A DNA stretch of 5,724 nucleotides from Candidatus Poseidonia sp. (GTDB taxonomy: Archaea > Thermoplasmatota > Poseidoniia > Poseidoniales > Poseidoniaceae): contig JALRLQ010000095.1 of the NCBI GenBank assembly GCA_023254365.1, forward strand, positions 1-5,724. Reading direction: 5' to 3'. The translations under genes and the position numbers were made by a program. The notes under the pieces are model-generated. The model worked only from the letters and a program-made list of their open reading frames with translations, ran no database searches and was not told where the DNA came from. Below, piece by piece: positions 1 through 5,724 of the stretch; within the stretch, counting starts at the first letter, position 1; every line of letters begins with the position of its first letter.

Positions 1-220
1 CTTGCAGCGTTGTGCGGTCAATAAGCGAAAGTTGGTTTTGGAAGCGCTCCCTTCGCAAATCCGCTCAAGTTTCGGATGAGGAAGTGGGCTGAACGCTCTG
101 ATGATAATGGTTCGATCCCCGAATATGTCAGCGGTGACAGAAAATGGAGAACTCAACGAACCGTTGGAATGAGAACCGGAGAAAAACCGACCAAACACAA
201 CCAAACCAGGAGATGAAAAA
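1..220. other. Leader region upstream of the conjugation operon, no convincing gene
   Basis: I see no recognisable protein, complete tRNA or insertion-sequence feature here. The part from about 140 to 220 is rich in A and C and has a short direct repeat, CCAAAC at 191-196 and 201-206. It also has a small inverted repeat, CAACG-AAC-CGTTG at 154-166, that could form a weak hairpin or be a protein site. Two frames stay open but are not supported by any recognisable motif: a 46-codon plus-strand frame from ATG 76 to TGA 214-216, and a minus-strand frame open from GTG 198 through the left edge. The operon promoter probably lies here, but no TATA box or -10/-35 pair stands out. Confidence 0.5.
208..216 (+). 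promoter_or_regulatory. Shine-Dalgarno site of the Ubl-E2 gene
   Basis: AGGAGATGA matches the ideal AGGAGGTGA at eight of nine positions and ends 4 nt before the ATG at 221. This is a strong ribosome-binding site and fixes the start at 221 rather than the in-frame ATG four codons later. Confidence 0.75.
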
Positions 221-898
221 ATGCAAAACAAGATGATCCCCCTTACCGTAGCCAACACCCTCGACCAAACCACCAAGCAACGCATCGAGGCGAAGCCAAA
301 TCAAACCCTCAAGCAGGCCGTTCAAGCCCAGAATCTCGCCCCACAAGGCGCCTTTGACGTCTACGACCAGCTTGGCAAGGTCATCTCGAACGCCAACGTG
401 GCGAACCATCGCGACGCGACCGTCTATGTCGGCGTGGCCAAGGTGGCTGGGGGGGGCTTCAAAGCCTCCTCTCTAACCAAACTGAAGCAATCGGAATACC
501 CCTCCATGCGTCATGTAAATCAACATTCGACCCGGTCGTCAGTCGGTGCGTTCGTGGTGAATCTTCCAGGCGTTTATTCTTACGACAACCGGACCCAAGT
601 AATCTACACGCTGCTTGTTGACGCACGGGATTTCCCAAACCTTCCCACCGCTTACGTTCTCACCCCCGTTTGCGCCGACATTGCCCATCCAAACATCTTC
701 ATGGAAAACTCGTTCTCTGTCGCCCCTGGACGGTCAATGTGCGCCGTTTGTGTCGGGAAACAGTTCGCTGAGAAGGAATGGCCTGACAACTGGCAGAACG
801 CGAAAGTTGGCGAGGACATCAAGATGGGTGTTTTCCTCGATCAGGTGCGCATGGTCCTGAACAATCCAAACCCTTCCGACCCTGCACGAGAGGTGTGA
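221..898 (+). CDS. Ubiquitin-like domain fused to an E2 (UBC-fold) conjugating-enzyme-like domain
   Basis: Predicted cytoplasmic protein of 225 residues that appears to join a modifier and its conjugating enzyme. Residues 5-79 follow the beta-grasp order (two strands, a helix near 29-38, then strands) and end in G77-G78-G79, placed like the LRGG tail of ubiquitin. Residues 80-225 resemble an E2: a first helix (about 84-97), a strand meander (about 108-148), a His-Pro-Asn tripeptide at 156-158, cysteines C174 and C177 where the E2 thioester cysteine is expected, tryptophans W187 and W191, and a helix ending in NPNPSDP (214-221), very close to the E2 PNPxDP motif. The chain stops four residues later, so the last two helices of eukaryotic E2s are absent. 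The following E1 gene supports the assignment. Whether the chain is cut after the glycines is unknown. The ubiquitin-like call rests on fold pattern and tail, the E2 call on motifs; an inactive E2 variant is possible. Confidence 0.8.
   Translation: MQNKMIPLTVANTLDQTTKQRIEAKPNQTLKQAVQAQNLAPQGAFDVYDQLGKVISNANVANHRDATVYVGVAKVAGGGFKASSLTKLKQSEYPSMRHVNQHSTRSSVGAFVVNLPGVYSYDNRTQVIYTLLVDARDFPNLPTAYVLTPVCADIAHPNIFMENSFSVAPGRSMCAVCVGKQFAEKEWPDNWQNAKVGEDIKMGVFLDQVRMVLNNPNPSDPAREV
449..456 (+). repeat. Run of eight G at the Ubl/E2 junction
   Basis: Eight consecutive G residues encode most of G77-G78-G79 at the boundary of the two domains. Such a run is prone to polymerase or ribosome slippage and to sequencing error. 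Losing one G, or a +1 ribosomal shift, would end the protein at TAA 474-476, leaving a free ubiquitin-like domain with a short tail after two glycines. The unshifted frame gives the full Ubl-E2 fusion and is taken as correct. Confidence 0.7.
891..895 (+). promoter_or_regulatory. Shine-Dalgarno site of the first E1-like gene, touching the upstream stop codon
   Basis: AGGTG lies directly before the TGA stop (896-898) of the Ubl-E2 gene and 7 nt before GTG 903. The spacing favours GTG 903 over ATG 909 (13 nt away). Its placement inside the upstream gene suggests coupled translation of E2 and E1. Confidence 0.55.
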
Positions 899-902
899 AT
901 CG

Positions 903-2477
903 GTGACGATGCGGCATTTGCGACAATTGGGCCTCGTCGATCAGCCAAGGTTGGCAGGTTTGAACATCCTTGTGTCGGGAGGAGCCGACGAGGTCGCTGA
1001 CACGTTGGTGCTCTTGGACCAACTTGGGGCTGCCCAAGGAGGCGGTTCAATCGGTGTTCATGTCGTTTTGGAAGACAAACCAACGGCGATGTTTTGGAAA
1101 CTCGCCTACCCAGCCTACGGCCGAGTTCACGAATTGGTGAACGCTCGGCCAGAGCTCTATCGGGAAATTTCTGCCGAGGACACCTCGAACGGGTGGGATG
1201 TCCATCTCTCGTTTTCGGGCGTTGCCCTGCCGGCCTCCATCACCGTTTTTGGCGCGGTTCAAGGACCGCGGGCGGCCGTTGCTACGACCCAACTTCCCTC
1301 GTTGACGAGGGTTGAAGCCGTCGACTTCCATCCGCTCACCCCGAGTTTGCGAGTGGTTTGCGCGTCTGCGATGATTGAGCGGATGCTGGATGAGTTGGAA
1401 CTGCGAAATGCCGTCCCCATCAGCGATGCCTGGGTCACGATCACTTGCCGAATCGAGACGACTGACGAGGAGGAGGCGCGTGCGAAGGTGGCGAGCACCT
1501 GCGGCATGCCGATTTCAATGCAACCTACGGCCGATGGATTGGCAACCTTGGCGCGTGTTCGCCTCCCCCATCCCCTCCCCATCAACCCCTTTGAACACCT
1601 TGTCGTACAAAGCCGTGCGACAGAAAATCTCCCCGAGTTCAACGATGTCGGACTGCTCCCATGGGATGCCCCGATTCATGCATTGGATGCCGCGTTTGAG
1701 GTTCAACCCACCGCCATGGTCATGCTCGGCATGGGTGGATTGGGGAGCTGGAGTGCGCCCCTTTTGTTGGAAAAGTTGCCCAGTGGTTCCTTTCATGTCG
1801 TCGATGGGGACTCCTCCATCGAGTTGCACAACCTCAACCGACAAGTGCTTTACAACAGCGCGCACATCGGATTGGCCAAGGCCGAAGTCGCCGGAAGGCG
1901 ATTGCAGAGCCTCAACGAGGGGGTGTCGATCCATGTTCATCCAGAACATCTCTTGCCCATGCACGTCGAGGAGAGCCTCGATGACGACTTGGAAGATGAG
2001 GTGGTCATCGCCTCGTTTGATTTGGACGAGGGAGCTCCAGCGAGCAAGTTGCCGGACGCCATCCGCTCCAGCACCTTGTTTTTCGGATGTTTGGACAACA
2101 TGCGGGCAAGGACGCTTCTCAACGAGGCAGCGCTTCATCGGACCGCGACGATGATCAACGGTGGAAGTGAATCGATTCACGGCATCGTGGAACGACTTTC
2201 CAATGAAGAGGGGTGCATGGTTTGTCGGTATGGGCGTGACGCTGCCCGGGAAGAAGAAATCATCTCCTGCACCGAAGAGGGTGCCAGGCCGGTGGCCTCC
2301 ATCGCTACGACGACTGCATGGGCGGGCGCTATGATGGCAGCGTTTGGGCTGATTGAAACCTCCCCGTTGCGTGGTGTTGTCCTTCCTCGCCTTCAATGGC
2401 ATCAAGGTTCGGTCAAACGAAACGAGGTTTCTTCGAAACCCCCCTGGATGAATGAACCCTGCCTACGTCATATTTGA
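903..2477 (+). CDS. E1-like ubiquitin-activating enzyme (ThiF/MoeB/UBA superfamily), inactive plus active halves
   Basis: Predicted 524-residue enzyme that would adenylate the ubiquitin-like C-terminus with ATP and hand it on through a thioester. The C-terminal half (about 270-524) is a ThiF-type fold: nucleotide loop GMGGLG (276-281), acidic D301 and D303, HNLNRQ (309-314), K326 exactly 13 residues after R313 as in MoeB, and the LDN motif with D398. C456, in ISCTEEG, is the best candidate thioester cysteine. C438/C441 and C520/H523 form a CxxC...CxxH pattern where E1 relatives bind zinc. The N-terminal half (about 1-160) begins RHLRQ, the E1-family arginine-finger signature, then a degenerate loop SGGADEVAD, so it looks like an inactive adenylation domain, as in eukaryotic E1. 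Start is GTG 903; ATG 909 is possible. It lies 4 nt after the Ubl-E2 gene, its likely partner. Confidence 0.85.
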   Translation: MTMRHLRQLGLVDQPRLAGLNILVSGGADEVADTLVLLDQLGAAQGGGSIGVHVVLEDKPTAMFWKLAYPAYGRVHELVNARPELYREISAEDTSNGWDVHLSFSGVALPASITVFGAVQGPRAAVATTQLPSLTRVEAVDFHPLTPSLRVVCASAMIERMLDELELRNAVPISDAWVTITCRIETTDEEEARAKVASTCGMPISMQPTADGLATLARVRLPHPLPINPFEHLVVQSRATENLPEFNDVGLLPWDAPIHALDAAFEVQPTAMVMLGMGGLGSWSAPLLLEKLPSGSFHVVDGDSSIELHNLNRQVLYNSAHIGLAKAEVAGRRLQSLNEGVSIHVHPEHLLPMHVEESLDDDLEDEVVIASFDLDEGAPASKLPDAIRSSTLFFGCLDNMRARTLLNEAALHRTATMINGGSESIHGIVERLSNEEGCMVCRYGRDAAREEEIISCTEEGARPVASIATTTAWAGAMMAAFGLIETSPLRGVVLPRLQWHQGSVKRNEVSSKPPWMNEPCLRHI

Positions 2478-2517
2478 CAGAAACCTGACGAATGAAAGAG
2501 CCGACGAGATGAGAACC

Positions 2518-4695
2518 ATGATTGAACTAACATGTCAAGCCAACGCCCAAATTGGAGAGAACAAAATTGCTCTCTCTCTCGAAGATTGCATTCAGAACGG
2601 GATTGGGGCCGGCTCGCCCGTTTGGATCATCGGTGAGAAAAAGACCGTTGGCGAAGTCGTTGTCAACGATGAAGTGGAACCTGGACGCGTCTTGATGGGT
2701 GCTACGATGCGGTTGAACGCTAATTTGAGCGAAGGTGAGCGCGTTCGCCTCGAGCATCTTGACGCTCGCGGCTTGCTCCGCGTTCGTTTCCAACCTCTCG
2801 TCGCAGGGCTGGATGAGCAAACGATCAGTACGGCCGTTCGATCCCTGAGGGAGGTCTACGTCTGCAAGGATGCCCGATTTGTCGTGAACGTCAACGGGGA
2901 GCCGGTGGAGCTTTGTGCGACGAGGGTGAAACCGGAACACGGATGGTTGACCGATGAAACCTTGATTGAGACCCGAACCAAGCCAGTTCGTCGGCAAGGC
3001 GCTAACATTCCCACCGTTTCGTTTGCTGATATCGGAGGTCTGGACAAAACGATCGAGGAAGTGAAAGAGATTGCGATTGTCCCTCTCATTCACCCCGAAG
3101 TCTATCAAAAGGCTGGACAAGACCCTCCAAAGGGCATTCTTCTCTATGGCCCTCCAGGTGTCGGGAAAACCTTGCTTGCCAAGGCCCTCGCCCGGGAGGC
3201 CCAATGCAACTTCATCAACATCAACGGCCCTGAATTGTTCATGGGAACGTACGGAGATTCCGAACGTAAACTCCGTGACATCTTCGCGCAAGCGAAAAAA
3301 GAAGCACCCACCGTCGTTTTTATCGACGAAATCGATGCTATCGCTGGGTCGCGAAAGGACAACAAGGGCGAACTTGAAAAGCGAATTTTGACGCAACTGT
3401 TGACGGAACTGGACGGCTTTGAAGAGCGCGGGCAGGTCTTGGTGGTAGGGTCCACCAACATCATGGAATCGATCGATGAAGCTCTGCTTCGTGCGGGCCG
3501 ATTTGACCGGCGCATCCATGTCCCATACCCCGACATCGAGGGCCGAGAACACATTCTCTCCATTCACACGGCTTCCATGCCTCTCGAGCCAGGGTTCGAC
3601 CTCAATCAATGGGCCAAGCAAACCAACGGCTACACCGGAGCCGATCTTGCAAATCTTTGTCGCATCGCTGCTAAGGAAGCGATGAGCCGAGTCTTTGGTG
3701 TTGAACGGTTGATGGAGCCGAATCCACTCTCGGTTGAGGAACTCAGCGAATTGGAAATCTCGGACGATGACTTTGAGGAGGCTTTGACCCGTTCAATCCC
3801 CTTCCAGGTTGAGCGCCAACGGCCCACGAACATGGGTTTCCACAACATGGACGATGTCATCGGCCATGAAGAAGCGAAAGCCGAGCTCAAGGAGCACTTG
3901 GTTGCCCCGATTCTGCACAAAGAAATGTACGCATCCATGGGACTCAACTGCAACGGTGGTGTGATTCTGCACGGTCCGCCTGGCACCGGAAAAACGATGC
4001 TCGGAAAAGCCGTTGCCAGCCTTTCTGGTGTCCAATTCATGGCGGTTTCCGGGCCGGAGTTGCTTTCGAAATGGGTTGGAGAATCTGAGCGCGCCGTGCG
4101 GGAACTGTTCCAACGTGCACAGGAAGCCGCCCCCGTGGTCCTGTTCTTTGATGAGTTTGATGCATTGGGTCGTCAGCGTGACGGCGGTGATGCATCCGCC
4201 CACTCCAACTCGATGGTGGCCCAACTTCTCACCTTGATGGACGGTCTTGGTTCCAACGAGGACATCTACCTCATGGCTTCCACCAACCAGATCGAACTCG
4301 TTGACCGTGCTTTCCTGCGCCCCGGACGGTTTGACCGAACCGTTTACGTCGGACCCCTCGGAAAAGAACACTATGCCGCTTTCTTCACCAATGAAATCAA
4401 AGATTGTCATTCGCACGTTTCTGACGCGGACTGGACGGCCTTCACCAAGCGGTTGGTGGACGAAGCGACGGGTGCAGATTTGCACGGCTTGATGAACGCA
4501 GCCAAGCGGCACTCGGTTTCCCGAGCCATCGCGCTCGGGGAAAAGGCGGCCGCCTTGGAGCCTCGGGATTTGGTCGCCGCCCTTGACAGCACCCCCCACC
4601 TCTTTTCGGGCTTTGCTGGTGGAGTTGAAGACCCGGTGGCCTGGGACGATGACGATGATGAAAACGACGATGACGATGATTGGGTGGTTCCTTGA
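2518..4695 (+). CDS. Cdc48/p97/VAT-family AAA+ ATPase with two AAA modules and N domain
   Basis: Predicted 725-residue hexameric segregase that would pull proteins through its pore using ATP. Residues 1-80 fit the double-psi beta-barrel and about 85-160 the second half of the Cdc48 N domain. D1 (from about 168) has Walker A GPPGVGKT (211-218), Walker B with D270-E271, sensor N314, arginine fingers R325 and R328, and pore-loop Y245. D2 (from about 439) has GPPGTGKT (486-493), D545-E546, N590, R601 and R604, and pore-loop W519-V520. Both rings look catalytically intact. The length is close to archaeal VAT. The C-terminus is odd: twelve residues, eleven of them Asp or Glu (710-721), then WVVP. 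An in-frame ATG at 2452 would add 22 residues and overlap the E1 gene by 26 nt; I prefer 2518 because the N domain begins there and the overlap encodes the E1 zinc-site residues. ATG 2509 is equally possible. Position between two E1 genes suggests a dedicated role on conjugates. Confidence 0.93.
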   Translation: MIELTCQANAQIGENKIALSLEDCIQNGIGAGSPVWIIGEKKTVGEVVVNDEVEPGRVLMGATMRLNANLSEGERVRLEHLDARGLLRVRFQPLVAGLDEQTISTAVRSLREVYVCKDARFVVNVNGEPVELCATRVKPEHGWLTDETLIETRTKPVRRQGANIPTVSFADIGGLDKTIEEVKEIAIVPLIHPEVYQKAGQDPPKGILLYGPPGVGKTLLAKALAREAQCNFININGPELFMGTYGDSERKLRDIFAQAKKEAPTVVFIDEIDAIAGSRKDNKGELEKRILTQLLTELDGFEERGQVLVVGSTNIMESIDEALLRAGRFDRRIHVPYPDIEGREHILSIHTASMPLEPGFDLNQWAKQTNGYTGADLANLCRIAAKEAMSRVFGVERLMEPNPLSVEELSELEISDDDFEEALTRSIPFQVERQRPTNMGFHNMDDVIGHEEAKAELKEHLVAPILHKEMYASMGLNCNGGVILHGPPGTGKTMLGKAVASLSGVQFMAVSGPELLSKWVGESERAVRELFQRAQEAAPVVLFFDEFDALGRQRDGGDASAHSNSMVAQLLTLMDGLGSNEDIYLMASTNQIELVDRAFLRPGRFDRTVYVGPLGKEHYAAFFTNEIKDCHSHVSDADWTAFTKRLVDEATGADLHGLMNAAKRHSVSRAIALGEKAAALEPRDLVAALDSTPHLFSGFAGGVEDPVAWDDDDDENDDDDDWVVP
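4645..4680 (+). repeat. GAC/GAT triplet repeat encoding the acidic tail of the AAA+ protein
   Basis: Twelve codons, ten of them GAC or GAT in loosely alternating order with one GAA and one AAC, encode residues 710-721. The near-repeat of GACGAT could change length by replication slippage without disturbing the frame. Confidence 0.7.
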
Positions 4696-5724
4696 GCGAT
4701 CGATTTTCTCGCCAACGCGGGCTTGTTCGTCAGCATGTGCTTGAAAGCATCGAAGTTTTCATGGAAAGTTCCGAATTTCCGGCAACGTTTGTTGAGGCAA
4801 TGAACCTCCTCGGAGAACAACTTGGCGCCCAATGCATTACCGACGACTCCCGACCAACCTCCAGCGAGGGCTTTCAACTCAAATGGAATCAAGGGCGGAC
4901 CGAATTGGAAGGCTCGAGGTGCATTTCTGTTGGATACGGGTCTCTTGGCGTCTTCCTTGACGGGTCGGACATCGGGGATTCTGTCAACGATGTTTATGAG
5001 CCAGCGGTCGCCACCATTGCAGCGTGTCTGGTATGGAGCGAAATCCTCCGACGTAGCCGCGCCTACCAGCCCGTGGAGATTCCAAAAGTCTCCGTCTCGG
5101 TGAACGTGCGCGTAAACGAAAACGCACTGCGAAACTACGTTCCCAACTTGAACTTCACCCTGAACGGACATAAGGTGCATCAAAACACTCGGGAGAGCGA
5201 CGACGGAACCGGTCACAAGCGGGTGTTGTTGCGCTTGGATGACAACGAACCGTTGGTCCGTGAGTTGAAGGAGAAGTTGAGTGTTCAACTTTCAAACGAG
5301 TTCATCGAACCTCGTTGTCCGGCCTTTTCTTTTTCCCTCCCGCCACCGAACCGCATGCTTTCGGGCCATTTGAGCATCGTAGGTGCCGGTGGTTTGGGGA
5401 CCTGGTGCCTTCATACCTTGGTTGAGGGTCTGAAGCAGGTCGAAGAATCCGACTTGAGGTTTGTTGTTTTTGACAAAGATTTGGAGATTGAAGAACACAA
5501 CCTCAACCGCCAAGTGATCTATGGGCCCAGCGATGTGGGTTTGTCGAAGATCGTCGCTACCCGACGGTGGCTCAAAACGGGGCTTCCTAATGCCCGTATC
5601 GAAACGGTGTACGAATTAACCGACGCCATGGCTCAACCAGCAGAAGAGGCCTCCGAGGACGGCATCAATCTTGATGAATTGTTTCCTCCGGCAACCGATT
5701 TCATCCAGCATGGAGATGAACCTC
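4692..5724 (+). CDS. Second E1-like protein (ThiF/MoeB/UBA superfamily), cut by the right edge
   Basis: The frame is open for 344 codons from TTG 4692 to the window end, with no stop. The start overlaps the AAA+ stop by 4 nt (TTGA), a coupling arrangement; no ATG occurs in frame until codon 24. Using TTG keeps the opening DRFSRQRGLV, a near-perfect match to the N-terminal R-[YF]-x-R-Q signature of E1-family adenylating enzymes. Residues about 1-125 look like a degenerate adenylation half, ending in a helix (EPAVATIAACLVWSEILRR) like that closing ThiF folds. A linker of about 100 residues leads to the active-type half: GAGGLG (231-236), D261 and D263, HNLNRQ (269-274) and K286, 13 residues after R273. 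The later Asp and the catalytic cysteine would lie beyond the edge, so activity cannot be judged. Layout and spacing match the first E1-like protein, so the two are probably paralogues. It could activate another modifier or pair with the first E1. Confidence 0.85.
   Translation, partial: MSDRFSRQRGLVRQHVLESIEVFMESSEFPATFVEAMNLLGEQLGAQCITDDSRPTSSEGFQLKWNQGRTELEGSRCISVGYGSLGVFLDGSDIGDSVNDVYEPAVATIAACLVWSEILRRSRAYQPVEIPKVSVSVNVRVNENALRNYVPNLNFTLNGHKVHQNTRESDDGTGHKRVLLRLDDNEPLVRELKEKLSVQLSNEFIEPRCPAFSFSLPPPNRMLSGHLSIVGAGGLGTWCLHTLVEGLKQVEESDLRFVVFDKDLEIEEHNLNRQVIYGPSDVGLSKIVATRRWLKTGLPNARIETVYELTDAMAQPAEEASEDGINLDELFPPATDFIQHGDEP

Noticed and set aside
109..120. GGTTCGATCCCC resembles the T-arm of a tRNA
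   Set aside because: The five bases on each side do not pair into a T stem, and no acceptor stem or anticodon arm can be drawn around it.
1..198. Minus-strand frame open from GTG 198 to the left edge, a possible divergent gene
   Set aside because: Sixty-six stop-free codons can arise by chance, no family motif is recognisable and no ribosome-binding site supports the start.
1515..2405. Long minus-strand frame opposite the first E1-like gene
   Set aside because: It is a shadow of a gene with clear ThiF motifs on the plus strand, and its translation shows no recognisable domain.
2452..2517. Earlier ATG as the start of the AAA+ gene
   Set aside because: No well-spaced Shine-Dalgarno precedes it, it would overlap the E1 gene by 26 nt, and the Cdc48 N domain begins only after 2518.
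2527..3621. Long minus-strand frame opposite the AAA+ gene
   Set aside because: The plus strand carries unmistakable Walker and arginine-finger motifs, so this is the antisense frame of a real gene.
4407..5288. Minus-strand frame of 293 codons spanning the AAA+ end and the second E1 start
   Set aside because: Its serine-rich stretch is the antisense of the Asp repeat, and the plus-strand frame here has E1-family motifs.

Overview
The window holds an ordered, same-strand gene cluster that reads as a ubiquitin-like protein-conjugation system. In order it has: (1) a fusion of a ubiquitin-like (beta-grasp) domain ending in Gly-Gly-Gly to an E2 conjugating-enzyme-like domain; (2) an E1-like activating enzyme with a degenerate N-terminal adenylation-like half and an apparently active C-terminal half; (3) a two-ring AAA+ ATPase of the Cdc48/p97/VAT family with its substrate-recruiting N domain; (4) the first 344 codons of a second E1-like protein of the same layout, which runs off the right edge.

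Layout: 1-220 is a leader with no convincing gene. The genes at 221-898 and 903-2477 are 4 nt apart. The AAA+ gene starts about 40 nt later (or overlaps, depending on its start codon). The second E1-like gene begins at a TTG that overlaps the AAA+ stop codon by 4 nt. This spacing indicates one translationally coupled operon. No stretch over 300 bases lacks a gene.

Inferred cooperation: the E1 would adenylate the C-terminus of the ubiquitin-like domain and form a thioester, the E2 domain would receive and transfer it, and the Cdc48-like ATPase would extract or unfold the modified targets. The second E1 may activate a second modifier or partner the first. No RING-type E3, JAB/MPN peptidase or free modifier is visible; if present they lie outside the window.

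Organism: a full Cdc48 with N domain and Shine-Dalgarno signals close to AGGAGGTGA fit an archaeon best, with a bacterium that acquired such genes as the alternative. G+C looks slightly above half. The sequence cannot settle the lineage, and I recognise no phage, plasmid or insertion-sequence feature.
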